Source: Aeropyrum camini SY1 = JCM 12091 (GTDB lineage: Archaea; Thermoproteota; Thermoprotei_A; Sulfolobales; Acidilobaceae). Taken from it: DNA of 64,000 nt. Below are positions 8,555 to 16,820 of the stretch, in pieces (within the stretch, counting starts at the first letter, position 1; every line of letters starts with the position of its first letter). The notes beneath the pieces were generated by a model. That model saw nothing but the letters and a program-made list of their open reading frames with translations, was not told where the DNA came from and did no database searches. The translations under genes and the position numbers were made by a program. Location: assembly GCF_000591035.1 (NCBI RefSeq), contig NC_022521.1:620001-684000 (forward strand). The letters are read 5' to 3'.

Positions 8555-9954
8555 TCGAAGTCGACCACCTTGACCGCCTCCCTCCCCTCCAGCCTCCTCA
8601 CGCTCATGTACCTGTAGCTTATCCTCTTGAGGTAGGGGTTGTGGCCCTGTATGACGACGGTGTGGAGCCTGGCGTCCGACCTCTTCAGGCTGTCCTCGAC
8701 GACGTCTATGTTTAGCCTGTCCTCCCCGTCCGTTATCAACACTATATCGCTTATCCTCTGCTCCCCACGGGGCGTCCTGAGGATGTCGTCCGCCGCAGTC
8801 TTTATCGCCGCCGTTATGTCAGTGCCACCCCCGGCCTTGACGGCGGCCAGGTACTTGACCAGCTCCAGGAAGTCCCTCGGCTTGCTCCTCGGCCTCAGGT
8901 GTATCGCCGGGTAGGTTACGCTGTCGAAGAAACGGGCTGAGAACCTCCGGTTCTCGGCGAGGCTCCTCCTGAAGAGGGCTACCGCCACAGCCCTAGCCCA
9001 GTCTATCTTTGCCCCCACCATGCTCCCGCTCTTGTCCAGGAGCACGTATATCGGCCCCCTGCTCGAGTCGAGGACCTTCCTGTAGAGGAGGAGCTTCGAG
9101 CTGGAGTAGCTCGCCCAGAAGTACTCGTCCGGGAGTATTAGCTGGGAGTAGTGTATCCTCTCCAGGTCGCTCCCATACTCCAGCCCGTCGAACCAGCCCT
9201 TGGGGCTCCTAGTCTCCCTCCTGCTCCTCCTCTTCATTATCTCCCTTATACCCTGGACGTTCTCCAGCACCCTGCTGACGTCGGTCTCCCGGGCTATCCT
9301 GAGTATGAACTCTATGTTCTCGTCGAACGCTAGAACACTAGTATCCCCCGCCCCCATCATAGAGAGGAGCTGCTTCACGTTCTTAGCCGCCCTGGCATCC
9401 TTCTCCACAGACTCCAGAGCCTTCTCCACCATCTCCCTCAGCTTCTCCTCCTCAAACTCACCCCCAGGCTCCCCCTCGCCCTGGCCACCCTGGTTCTCCC
9501 CCTCCTTCTCCTCCCTATCCCTACTCCTCCCCCTCTGGGGCCTCTGCAGCCTCGAGAGGAGCCTGGCAAGCCTCTCCACAAAGCTAGCCGCCGCCACAAC
9601 GCTCGTCAGGCTGTCCGCGGTGGTGTATGGCTTGGCCCTCCAGAGGTTGGGGCTCATGAGAAGGCTCTCTAGAACCCTCCTCCTGAAGACCGCCTCCTCA
9701 CCCCACTCCAGAGGCGGCTGCTCCTCCAGCGCGGGGACGGGGTAGTAGAAGGTGTAGAAGACGTCCACCGCGAGCTCGGGGGATATTATATCGGGGATCC
9801 CCGAGATGTTGAGCTTCCTCGCGGTGGACAGTATCTTCTGGCCCCTGTAAAGCTTGAGATCGTCTATAACCCCCACTCCCTTTATCAGGCTCCTCCTCTC
9901 CCTCCCAGCGTCAGACCCCTCTCCAGACCTATCCTCGGTCAAGAAGCCAGCCAC
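8551..9954 (-). CDS. VWA-domain protein, ViaA/CoxE-like
   Basis: The C-terminal half is a von Willebrand A domain with a MIDAS site: DKSGS (about residues 310-314), a Thr in GGGTDI and an acidic LITDGED strand. The N-terminal half is helical with a Glu/Arg/Gly-rich low-complexity hinge (about 145-180). It follows a MoxR-type AAA ATPase by 25 nt on the same strand. This is the arrangement of RavA-ViaA and CoxD-CoxE pairs, in which the ATPase remodels or metallates a target held by the VWA protein. The client is unknown here. Start is GTG 9954 with GGGGTTGGG upstream. Confidence 0.8.
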   Translation of the reverse strand: MAGFLTEDRSGEGSDAGRERRSLIKGVGVIDDLKLYRGQKILSTARKLNISGIPDIISPELAVDVFYTFYYPVPALEEQPPLEWGEEAVFRRRVLESLLMSPNLWRAKPYTTADSLTSVVAAASFVERLARLLSRLQRPQRGRSRDREEKEGENQGGQGEGEPGGEFEEEKLREMVEKALESVEKDARAAKNVKQLLSMMGAGDTSVLAFDENIEFILRIARETDVSRVLENVQGIREIMKRRSRRETRSPKGWFDGLEYGSDLERIHYSQLILPDEYFWASYSSSKLLLYRKVLDSSRGPIYVLLDKSGSMVGAKIDWARAVAVALFRRSLAENRRFSARFFDSVTYPAIHLRPRSKPRDFLELVKYLAAVKAGGGTDITAAIKTAADDILRTPRGEQRISDIVLITDGEDRLNIDVVEDSLKRSDARLHTVVIQGHNPYLKRISYRYMSVRRLEGREAVKVVDFD

Positions 9955-9979
9955 CCCAACCCCCCGGGGCTCTGGGGGT

Positions 9980-11140
9980 TTACATGTTGAGCTTGGCCAT
10001 TATCTCCTCGAGGAGGAGGTCCACCGCTATAATTATCTCGTCCGCCATCCTCTGCACCTCGGGGTCGTCGAGGTCCTTGACAAGGTGCGCCACCCTGTTT
10101 CTCGTGGCTTTGAGGCTTCTGAAGTAGTCGGTGAGCCTTGGGTCGAAGCTCTGCATCCTGGTTATCACTGACTGGGCGTTCTCGACGTTCTTCCTTATCT
10201 CCTCGAGCTCCCTGAGGACCCTGTCCTTCGTCTTAAGCTCCTCCATCAGTATGATGTTGATCTTGTCGAAGTCCTCCGGGTCCTTGGGGACCGTGTACTT
10301 GAGCACTATGAGGTCGCTCTCCTCGGCGCTGGACCTCCCGTTGAGGAGGGCGTGGGCCGCGACGGCCTTCAGGATCTTGCCCTTCCTCCTGTCGGTCACG
10401 TGGAGGCCCTTCTCCTCCAGCAGGACGAAGAGCCTTATCAGGCTCGGCTTCACCGGGGAGACGTCGACGCTCATCACATGCTTGTTTATCTCCTTAAGCT
10501 CCTCCATGCTCATTATGGGCTTGGCCGCCTCGTACTCCCCCTTCTCGAGGCTCCAGGCCGCGTCTAGCAGCTTGTCCCAGTGGTCCTGGTCCAGCGGCTT
10601 GACGTAGTCCCTGTAGACGAACCTGTCGTAGAGGGCCTCGAGCTCCGGCTCCTCGGGAACCCTGTTGCTCGCCCCTATTATACTCCATATCGGCACCCTG
10701 ATCTCGCTGTACCCGTCGTACACTATCCTCTCCTGCATGAGGCTGAGGAGGGTGTTCAGCACGGCGCTGTTCGCGTTGAAAACCTCGTCGAGAAACGCGA
10801 TCTCAGCCTCCGGCAGCTTCCCCCGGGTTATCCTAACGTACCTCCCCTCCCTCAGAGACCTGAGGTCCAGGGGGCCGAAGAGCTCGCTGGGCTCGGTGAA
10901 CCTGGTTAGAAGGTACTTGAAGAACCTTGCGTTCAGCAGCTCCGCAGCCCTCCTGGCGAGGGCGCTCTTGGCGGTGCCAGGCTCCCCTATCATGACCACG
11001 TGCTCGCCGCTTACCAGGGCTAGGGTCAGCATGAGCGCCTGCTCATGCCTGCCCACGAATGGCTTCTCAAGCTCCTGGAGGAACTTTCGGGCGAGGCCTG
11101 AGGCCGTCCTAAAGTCCATAGCACTGGAACCCCTTCCCAT
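9980..11140 (-). CDS. MoxR/RavA-type AAA+ ATPase
   Basis: AAA+ ATPase of the MoxR family. Walker A is GEPGTAKSALAR, Walker B is IAFLDEVF and sensor I is GASNR. The MoxR-specific segments RFTEPSELFGPLD and LLSLMQERI are present. A helical C-terminal extension of about 90 residues is suited to binding a partner. The start is ambiguous: ATG 11140 has GGGGGT a few nt upstream, ATG 11119 follows AAGGGGTT, and GTG 11159-11161 is also open. It is first gene of the pair with the VWA protein and divergent from cdd. Confidence 0.88.
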   Translation of the reverse strand: MGRGSSAMDFRTASGLARKFLQELEKPFVGRHEQALMLTLALVSGEHVVMIGEPGTAKSALARRAAELLNARFFKYLLTRFTEPSELFGPLDLRSLREGRYVRITRGKLPEAEIAFLDEVFNANSAVLNTLLSLMQERIVYDGYSEIRVPIWSIIGASNRVPEEPELEALYDRFVYRDYVKPLDQDHWDKLLDAAWSLEKGEYEAAKPIMSMEELKEINKHVMSVDVSPVKPSLIRLFVLLEEKGLHVTDRRKGKILKAVAAHALLNGRSSAEESDLIVLKYTVPKDPEDFDKINIILMEELKTKDRVLRELEEIRKNVENAQSVITRMQSFDPRLTDYFRSLKATRNRVAHLVKDLDDPEVQRMADEIIIAVDLLLEEIMAKLNM

Positions 11141-11242
11141 AGAACCCCCTTCAGGGACCACCCTGGAGTTTCACACCCACATTAAACCCATAGGCGGGGC
11201 CTCTTTAAACGCTTTCTTACAAACAAACAGGCCCGTAAACAG

Positions 11243-11250
11243 TTATATAG
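11243..11250 (+). promoter_or_regulatory. TATA box of cytidine deaminase gene
   Basis: TTATATAG is centred about 22-25 nt before GTG 11268, so the transcript would begin at or a few bases from the start codon (leaderless). Confidence 0.5.
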
Positions 11251-11267
11251 AGGCTTGGTGGAGGGCT

Positions 11268-11672
11268 GTGGAGCCGCCTGAGGACCTCGTGGGGGTTGCT
11301 GTCGAGTACTCGGCCAGGGCCTACGCCCCCTACTCCCGCTTCAGGGTTGGGGCCGCTGTGAAGACCTCGGACGGCCGGGTCTACGGTGGCTGCAACGTGG
11401 AGAATTCTAGCTACGGCCTCACAGTCTGCGCCGAGAGGACGGCGGTGTTCAAGGCTGTCTCCGAGGGGTCGGCGGGTGTGGAGGAGATTGTGGTCTACGC
11501 GGCCGACAGCGACGAGCCCGTGCCACCCTGCGGCGCCTGCCTCCAGGTGCTGAGCGAGCACGCCAGGGGAGACCCCCCGGTCTACATGGTATCCCGCTCT
11601 GGGAGGGTGAGGTACGCAAGGCTCTCCCAGCTGCTTCCGATGGCCTTCAGGCTGGGGGAGGGGCGGGGCTGA
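11268..11672 (+). CDS. cdd: cytidine deaminase
   Basis: Zinc hydrolase that deaminates cytidine or deoxycytidine to uridine for pyrimidine salvage. Motifs are GCNVENSSYG, the catalytic CAERTAV (Cys54 zinc ligand, Glu56 proton shuttle) and PCGACLQ (Cys88, Cys91 zinc ligands). The length of 134 aa is that of the small tetrameric CDA. GTG 11268 is chosen because it follows the TATA box at 11243-11250 and fits the family N-terminus. The gene is divergent from the MoxR gene. Confidence 0.92.
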   Translation: MEPPEDLVGVAVEYSARAYAPYSRFRVGAAVKTSDGRVYGGCNVENSSYGLTVCAERTAVFKAVSEGSAGVEEIVVYAADSDEPVPPCGACLQVLSEHARGDPPVYMVSRSGRVRYARLSQLLPMAFRLGEGRG

Positions 11673-11742
11673 GGCTGCACCCTGGGTGGCCTCTGTGTTT
11701 AAGCACCCCCGCGGCCCAACATCTAGTGGGTGTGGATGAGGG

Positions 11743-12411
11743 TTGAGCAGGGCGCCCCTAGACCCTAGGGCCCCCCTCTACAAGGCGGTGCAGATAGCCC
11801 GGAGGAGGGCGGCTGAGGAGGGGGATAGCAGCTGGAGGGTTGTTGCCCAGGCTGTGGAGGAGCTTGCGAGGAGGGTGGAGAGGATATACGAGCTGGCCTC
11901 TAGGCACGGCCTATCCAAGCCCTTCTGGCTCTCCCCCAGGCTGCTCGAGGTCCTGAGGAGTGTTGAGGAGGGGGACAAGGGGGGAGCTATAGAGAGGGTG
12001 AGGAGCATATCCGAGAGCCTCCTCCCCGCTGGCCTGGCTGGAGAGTACTCCCTCGCTACCGGCACCGCGGCCAGGGTGCTCGCCTCCATCATATTCCTCG
12101 CCGCCGCGGCGTACATAGGCGTGGAGGGCCTCCAGGCCCCCTCAACCCCCGCGGCCGTCACCACCCTGGCACTCGCCTCCTTCGCCCTCGCCTCCCTCCT
12201 GGCAGCCTCAACCCACTACTCCCTATACCTCCTCGCCGTCTCAACAGGGGCCTCCCTAGCCCTGGCCACAGCCTACAGGCCAGTCATAGACATGTACAGC
12301 ACCCTCATGGCCCTCTACTCCGCCGTCCTAGGCTTCGCCGCAGCCGCCTACAGCTCCTACACCCGCAGGAAGTTCTACAGGATGCTGAGGAGGCTTGAGA
12401 GGGGGGTGTAG
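11743..12411 (+). CDS. unrecognised membrane protein with cytosolic helical N-domain
   Basis: I do not recognise a family. Residues 1-100 are charged and helical (IARRRAAEEGD, VEELARRVERIYELASRHGL). Residues about 105-205 form four hydrophobic segments, followed by a basic tail (RRKFYRMLRRLERG) that should be cytosolic. Start is TTG 11743 behind GATGAGGG. The gene runs into the next membrane-protein gene, suggesting an operon. Confidence 0.65.
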   Translation: MSRAPLDPRAPLYKAVQIARRRAAEEGDSSWRVVAQAVEELARRVERIYELASRHGLSKPFWLSPRLLEVLRSVEEGDKGGAIERVRSISESLLPAGLAGEYSLATGTAARVLASIIFLAAAAYIGVEGLQAPSTPAAVTTLALASFALASLLAASTHYSLYLLAVSTGASLALATAYRPVIDMYSTLMALYSAVLGFAAAAYSSYTRRKFYRMLRRLERGV

Positions 12412-12418
12412 GCTCCTT

Positions 12419-12919
12419 TTGATACCCGAGCTGCTTCCCGAGAACCCGGTGGCGGCGGTGGCCCTCGCCTCCCTAACCCCGGGCCTGGAGCCGAGGTACG
12501 CCCTGCTTATAGGCCTAGGCCTGGGCCTAGGCCTGCCGGAGACCCTAGCCCTCTCAGCGGCCGGCGTCCTTGTGCTAGCCCTCCTGCTCTACACCGCGAT
12601 AGGCACGGTGGACGGGCTTATGGAGGCCCTCTGCCGCAGGAGGGGCAGCCGGGCCAACCCGGGGTGCCTCTACCTAGCCCTCAGGTCCTCGGCGGCCCGC
12701 CGTGCGGGGGGTTATGTTGAGAGGTATGGCTGGGCGGGGCTAATACTCTTCATAGCCATACCGCTACCCGCCACTGGCATGTACAGCGGCGCCCTGGCGG
12801 CGGCACTGCTGGGGATAAGAGACCCAAGGCTCCTGGCGAGCCTGCTGGCCGGGGGCTACCTGAGCCTGGCTATAACTGCTTTGGTTGGAGGAGGGGTTTC
12901 AATAGTTTCAACCTGGTAA
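12419..12919 (+). CDS. COG2426-like small membrane transport protein
   Basis: Short, very hydrophobic protein with about five transmembrane stretches. The pattern PELLPENPVAAV, PGLEPRYALLIGLGLGLG and IPLPATGMYSGALAAALLGI resembles the COG2426 'small multidrug export' family, which is related to DedA/SNARE-associated proteins. Transport substrate is unknown. The start is uncertain: TTG 12419 lies after the preceding stop with GGGGGTG upstream, and an in-frame TTG at 12395 would overlap the upstream gene by 17 nt. Probably translationally coupled to that gene. Confidence 0.65.
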   Translation: MIPELLPENPVAAVALASLTPGLEPRYALLIGLGLGLGLPETLALSAAGVLVLALLLYTAIGTVDGLMEALCRRRGSRANPGCLYLALRSSAARRAGGYVERYGWAGLILFIAIPLPATGMYSGALAAALLGIRDPRLLASLLAGGYLSLAITALVGGGVSIVSTW

Positions 12920-12959
12920 AAAGAGGGGTGTGTTGGGTGGTGTCTCCTCCGGCTGGGCT

Positions 12960-13394
12960 CTAGGCTTTCTTGCCTCTCGCGCAGCCCACGCCCGCGACGA
13001 GCGCCTTTAGGAGGGCGGCCATCTCGGGGCTTGTCATGGTTTTCAGCAGCTCCCTTATACCCATGCCCTTCTCTGTTGAGGCTGCCTCCTGTAGGGCTGT
13101 GTTCATGCAGAGGGGCATCTTCTCCGCCGCCTTCATGAGGAGGGGCTGGTCTATCTGGGAGAGTATGTAGCCCATCATCATGAGGTTTCCGATCATCTTC
13201 ATGACCTCTGGCCTGGCTAGGGAGTTGAATATCTCGTCCCCCATCTCCGCTAGCTGTAGGAGGGCGTCGAGGGTTCCCGACTTCTTCAGCGCAGCGACCA
13301 GCTCTATCGCCGTGGCTAGGGCATCGTAGTTCTCCTCGACAAGCTCAAGCAGTTTGAGGATCTTCTCATCCCCGACCTGGGCTCCATGCTCCAT
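12960..13394 (-). CDS. DUF1641 protein partnered with the SQR-like oxidoreductase
   Basis: Helical 144-aa protein with the DUF1641 look: repeated hydrophobic helices such as LATAIELVAALKKSGTLDALLQL and the Met-rich PEVMKMIGNLMMMGY. DUF1641 genes are often found beside sulfide:quinone oxidoreductases or formate dehydrogenase-type genes. Here it follows the SQR-like gene by 17 nt on the same strand. It may be a membrane-proximal adaptor or subunit for the flavoprotein (inference). The C-terminus carries GVGCARGKKA. Confidence 0.75.
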   Translation of the reverse strand: MEHGAQVGDEKILKLLELVEENYDALATAIELVAALKKSGTLDALLQLAEMGDEIFNSLARPEVMKMIGNLMMMGYILSQIDQPLLMKAAEKMPLCMNTALQEAASTEKGMGIRELLKTMTSPEMAALLKALVAGVGCARGKKA

Positions 13395-13411
13395 ACACCA
13401 TCACCCCCATA

Positions 13412-14557
13412 CTATGCGAACCACTTCTCAAGCCAGTACCTCTCGAAGGCGTATTTAAGCGGCCTGAAAGCCCTCATACCCCCGAGTATGACGCAGTCAG
13501 GATAATCCGCCTCACCCATAACCTTCTTAGAGAAGTCGCAGTACACGGCTGCCCCCGCGTAGCCGAGGTCCATAACACAGACGCCGCTCATGTTGTAGTG
13601 CTCACCCATGTAGGTCCCCAGTATCTCGTCGGCTATCTGGCTCGCCACGTACTCAGCCTGGAAGTGGGCGAATATTCCCGCCATGCCGAGGCCCAGGCTG
13701 GGGGCGATAATGTCTCCCACGCCGAAGACGTTGCCGTACCTGGGGCTCCTCAGGGTCCTCTTGTCAACCCTCATATACCCTCCGAGGCTCTCGTCGCCCA
13801 GGGGCGACTCGGCCACCGGCTTGGGCGGCTCGTGGGGAGGGGCGAAGACGGCTAGGTCGTACTCTATCTCCTCCCCGCTGCCCGCGACCAGCCTGCCCTC
13901 CCTGGCCTCAACCGGCTCCACACCGCCTTTGAAGCCCACTCCATACATGTCTAGGAAGCTCTGGAAGGCCTCGGCCATCGTGGGGCCGAAGGGCTCCATA
14001 GGCTTCTTCCAGAAGTGGACCACCGTGACCTGGGCGTCGCCTCCCCTCTGCTCTACGAGGTATTTGACTAGGAACGCCGCCTCGAAGGGGGCGGGCGGGC
14101 ACTTGTACGGCCAGCTCCAAGCACCCACAACAACCCTGCCGCTCTTGAAGCCCGCCAGCTTCCTCCTACAGTCTAGAGCCCCCTCCACCGTCCAGGGGCT
14201 GCAGACTGTGTCGTCCGTCTTCATGAGCTCCGGCCGGGGTATGCTGCCTAGGCTCACCACGAGGAAGTCGTACTCGAACTCACCGCCTGAGGTGGCGACC
14301 TTGTTGTTGTCCGGGTCTATCGACTCCACGCTGGCGGTAACAATCTTTACCCCGTGCTTCTCAAGCCTGGACAAGGGCCTCATAATATCCTCGGGCTCCC
14401 TCTGCCCAACCATCACCCAGAGGAGGCTGGGGGGGAAGAGGTGGTATCCCGTCTTGTCCACCAGCGTAATCTCAGCCTTCCCCCTCAGCAGCTTGGCCAG
14501 GTTGTAGGCGGCGACCAGGCCTCCGGGCCCCCCGCCTAGGACGAGTATCCTCTTCAA
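13412..14557 (-). CDS. sqr: sulfide:quinone oxidoreductase-like flavoprotein
   Basis: FAD-dependent disulfide-oxidoreductase family enzyme that would oxidise sulfide and pass electrons to the membrane quinone pool. FAD motif is VLGGGPGGLVAAYNLA at the N-terminus; the second FAD site is NVFGVGDII (about 276-284). Cys119 (DDTVCSPW), Cys153 (PYKCPPAPFE) and Cys327 (SGVCVMD) match the three-Cys pattern of archaeal SQR. The C-terminus FERYWLEKWFA is an amphipathic helix that could dip into the membrane. TTG 14557 has GAGGTG 8 nt upstream. A type II NADH dehydrogenase is the alternative, but the Cys set favours SQR. Confidence 0.85.
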   Translation of the reverse strand: MKRILVLGGGPGGLVAAYNLAKLLRGKAEITLVDKTGYHLFPPSLLWVMVGQREPEDIMRPLSRLEKHGVKIVTASVESIDPDNNKVATSGGEFEYDFLVVSLGSIPRPELMKTDDTVCSPWTVEGALDCRRKLAGFKSGRVVVGAWSWPYKCPPAPFEAAFLVKYLVEQRGGDAQVTVVHFWKKPMEPFGPTMAEAFQSFLDMYGVGFKGGVEPVEAREGRLVAGSGEEIEYDLAVFAPPHEPPKPVAESPLGDESLGGYMRVDKRTLRSPRYGNVFGVGDIIAPSLGLGMAGIFAHFQAEYVASQIADEILGTYMGEHYNMSGVCVMDLGYAGAAVYCDFSKKVMGEADYPDCVILGGMRAFRPLKYAFERYWLEKWFA

Positions 14558-14586
14558 GACGCCTACACCTCGGGGCCTCCATTACC

Positions 14587-14595
14587 ATTATATAT
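14587..14595 (-). promoter_or_regulatory. TATA box for the SQR-DUF1641 operon
   Basis: The minus-strand ATATATAAT lies about 30 nt upstream of the TTG start. The predicted transcript would begin near 14566 and carry the GAGGTG ribosome site (14566-14571) close to its 5' end. Confidence 0.5.
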
Positions 14596-14650
14596 GTTGG
14601 GGTTGTTATTAACCTAGGCCTCGCGCCTTTAACTACACTATAACATTTTG

Positions 14651-14671
14651 AATATACTAAAAATATACTAA
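14651..14671. repeat. direct repeat AATATACTAA with 11-nt period
   Basis: AATATACTAA occurs at 14651-14660 and again at 14662-14671 in the AT-rich gap (14558-14838) between the divergent SQR and nitroreductase genes. The 11-nt spacing puts both copies on the same face of the helix, as expected for a tandem operator. No regulator is identified. Confidence 0.4.
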
Positions 14672-14785
14672 TTAGATTTGAAATACCCAAAACAGGTTAT
14701 TAGGGGGAGGATACAAGGAAACATGTAGCACAATAATCTAAAACATTTAGACCAATAGGTGTATGCTGGTCCCCTAGCCGCCCGG

Positions 14786-14794
14786 CTTTATATT
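14786..14794 (+). promoter_or_regulatory. TATA box for the nitroreductase gene
   Basis: CTTTATATT predicts initiation near 14816, leaving a leader of about 23 nt that contains the ribosome site GAAGGTGGG (14827-14835) before ATG 14839. This is one of few genes here with a clearly leadered transcript. Confidence 0.5.
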
Positions 14795-14838
14795 AAGCCT
14801 TCTCTGCTCCCAACTGTTTAACATTTGAAGGTGGGCTT

Positions 14839-15588
14839 ATGGAGACTGCGGGCGTTGCTGAGGCGGCTAGGGTTGTCTACGAGGTATTCTCCAGGCACAG
14901 GTCTATAAGGAAGTATGTTAAGAAGCCTCTGCCGGAGGAGCATGTAAACCTCCTCATGGAGGCTGCTAGGAGGGCCCCTACAGACGCGACCCTCCACCTC
15001 TGGAGCGCTGTCAGGGTTGTTGATGATGGTGTGAGGAGGAGGCTGGCCACGGCGATAGGGCAGGAGCACGTGTATGAGGCTGGCGAGTTCTTCGTGTTCC
15101 TGGCTGACTTCTACAGGCTCAAGAGGCTGCTCGAGCACCGGGGCGAGGAGCTGGGCAGGGTTGACAGGGCTCTCCTCGTGTTCTCAGCCATAGACGCGGG
15201 GCTGGCGGCGGAGAACATGGCGGTGATGGCTGAGGCCCTCGGCTACGGGACCTGCTTCATAGGCGGGGTCCAGAACGCCGCAGAGCTCATCATAGACCTC
15301 CTAGACCTCCCCGAGAAGACCTACCCCCTCTTCGGCCTCACCATAGGCTACCCCGCTGAGGATCCGCCGCTCAGGCCCAGGCTACCGGCGGACCTGCTGT
15401 TCCACACCGACAGGTACAGGAGGTACAGTAGTGAGGACCTGGCTAGGGCCTACGAGGCCATGGCCTCCTACAGCAGGAGGAGGGACTGGCTCAGGATACT
15501 GAAGCGCTACGTCGCCGTCGGCGGCTACTTCGAGACCAGGAGCGAGGAGATGTGGAGGCTGCTGAGGCGGCGGGGGTTCGAGGTGTAG
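14839..15588 (+). CDS. nitroreductase-family flavin oxidoreductase
   Basis: FMN-dependent NAD(P)H oxidoreductase of the NfsA/FRP-like branch. RHRSIRKYVKKPLPEEHV is the N-terminal FMN phosphate-binding segment and ARRAPTDATLHLWSAVRV follows as expected. AEALGYGTCFIGGVQN and LFGLTIGYPAEDPPLRPRLP are the C-terminal family motifs. Physiological substrate is unknown; relatives reduce flavins, quinones and nitroaromatics. ATG 14839 is well supported by GAAGGTGGG. It is divergent from the SQR operon, which suggests a shared redox context (inference). Confidence 0.85.
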   Translation: METAGVAEAARVVYEVFSRHRSIRKYVKKPLPEEHVNLLMEAARRAPTDATLHLWSAVRVVDDGVRRRLATAIGQEHVYEAGEFFVFLADFYRLKRLLEHRGEELGRVDRALLVFSAIDAGLAAENMAVMAEALGYGTCFIGGVQNAAELIIDLLDLPEKTYPLFGLTIGYPAEDPPLRPRLPADLLFHTDRYRRYSSEDLARAYEAMASYSRRRDWLRILKRYVAVGGYFETRSEEMWRLLRRRGFEV

Positions 15589-15600
15589 CCGCGGCGGCTA
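15586..15600. other. palindrome spanning the two convergent stop codons
   Basis: TAGCCGC-G-GCGGCTA is a perfect 7-bp inverted repeat with a 1-nt centre. Its two ends are the TAG stop codons of the nitroreductase gene and, on the other strand, the HtpX gene. It may help end both transcripts, though no T-tract follows. Confidence 0.35.
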
Positions 15601-16713
15601 GTAGCTCTCTATACCCCCGATCCTCATGGCCAGCCTGTCCAGGAACCTCAGCCTCTTCGAGACGGGCGGGTGGGTGCTGAACAGCTCCACCAGGGGGTTC
15701 GCCTCCTGCTCCTTCAGCCTCTCGACAAGGTAGTCCACGTCAACCAGGGTCGAGGCCGCCAGGCTGGTTAGGGGGGCGACTATGAAGAGCATGCTGGCCA
15801 TCTCGTTGCTCCTAGCCTCCTCCACCAGGTAGGGGTTGTGCTCGTAGGCGGCGTGGATCCTAGCCAGGGCCCTCTGGAGGCTCCTGGGGCTCCCCGTAAC
15901 CAGGGCGCTGTGGGCGTCGGCATAGTACTCCCTCAGCCTGTTGAAGTGGGCCACTATCAGCTGGAAGACCATGCCCGCGGCTAGGAGTGCCGCGCCCACC
16001 GCAACCAGGGCCATGGGGTTGCCCCGCCTCTCGCCTCCTCCCCCGCCCAGTATGCCGGCCCAGACAAGCGCCCTGCCTATGAGGAAGGCGGCCACGGGTA
16101 TGAGGCTTAGGGCGAGTATGACTGTAACGTCCCGGTGCTTCAGGTGTCCAACCTCGTGGGCCAGCACAGCCCTAACCTCGTCCCTGGGCAGGAGCCTGAG
16201 GAGGCCGCGGGTTACGGCGACGTAGCTGCCGGCTATGGGGCTCCCGTAGGCGAAGGCGTTGGGCATGCTCATCTCGCTCACCACAACCTTAGGCGGCTTC
16301 AGCCCGCTCCTCCTGGCGAGCTGCTCCACCTCAGCCACAAGCCACTCCTCGCCCGGCAACGGCTCCCGGGTCCTGTACACCATGTTTATGATGTAGGGTG
16401 AGAAGAGCCACTGCACCAGCACCATGCCGAGGGCGAGGAGGGATAGCATGATAGCTACCCCGGTGCCCGAGAGGCCTGTGAAGGCGTCTAGGGCCCAGGC
16501 CGCAACGCCTAGCACGACGATGTAGCCGCCTATGAGGGCGAGGACTGTGAGCCCCATGCTTGCCTTCAGGGCTGTTAGGCTCTGGGGCGCGTCCCCCACT
16601 ATCCTGTGGGCGTTGAGGGCTACAAGGGCTATGACCCCGGCTAGTATCAGCGACTCTACCAGGCCCAGCCACCACCAGGCGAATATGAACTCCAGCATCC
16701 GCCACTCCCTCAC
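15598..16713 (-). CDS. htpX: HtpX-like membrane zinc metalloprotease (M48)
   Basis: Membrane-bound peptidase of family M48 that degrades damaged membrane proteins. Two hydrophobic segments precede the catalytic domain (about 17-37 and 55-105), and two more follow HEVGH (about 196-222 and 234-256). The zinc site is HEVGH (186-190) with a third ligand Glu262 in REYYADAHS. GTG 16713 gives a 22-26 nt leader from the TATA box at 16761-16768; ATG 16698 is an alternative. At 371 aa it is slightly longer than bacterial HtpX. Confidence 0.9.
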   Translation of the reverse strand: MREWRMLEFIFAWWWLGLVESLILAGVIALVALNAHRIVGDAPQSLTALKASMGLTVLALIGGYIVVLGVAAWALDAFTGLSGTGVAIMLSLLALGMVLVQWLFSPYIINMVYRTREPLPGEEWLVAEVEQLARRSGLKPPKVVVSEMSMPNAFAYGSPIAGSYVAVTRGLLRLLPRDEVRAVLAHEVGHLKHRDVTVILALSLIPVAAFLIGRALVWAGILGGGGGERRGNPMALVAVGAALLAAGMVFQLIVAHFNRLREYYADAHSALVTGSPRSLQRALARIHAAYEHNPYLVEEARSNEMASMLFIVAPLTSLAASTLVDVDYLVERLKEQEANPLVELFSTHPPVSKRLRFLDRLAMRIGGIESY

Positions 16714-16760
16714 CCGATCTAACCCAGCCTATAGGCTCCTCCCGCCATATGGGATACTCC

Positions 16761-16768
16761 ATATATAT
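16761..16768 (-). promoter_or_regulatory. TATA box for htpX
   Basis: The minus-strand GGATATATAT is about 50 nt from the GTG start, predicting initiation near 16739. Confidence 0.45.
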
Positions 16769-16797
16769 CCCGGGAGGCTAAACGCTTTTTGCCCACT

Positions 16798-16805
16798 GTA
16801 TATAC
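16798..16805 (+). promoter_or_regulatory. TATA box for the eIF2B-family gene
   Basis: GTATATAC is about 20 nt upstream of TTG 16821, consistent with an essentially leaderless transcript. The same octamer recurs twice in the CRISPR leader near 59.1-59.25 kb. Confidence 0.45.
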
Positions 16806-16820
16806 GTTGGTGGCGTAGCC

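Noticed and set aside
10665-11267. Long N-terminal extension of cytidine deaminase
   Set aside because: It is antisense to the MoxR ATPase; the TATA box at 11243 and the family N-terminus support GTG 11268.
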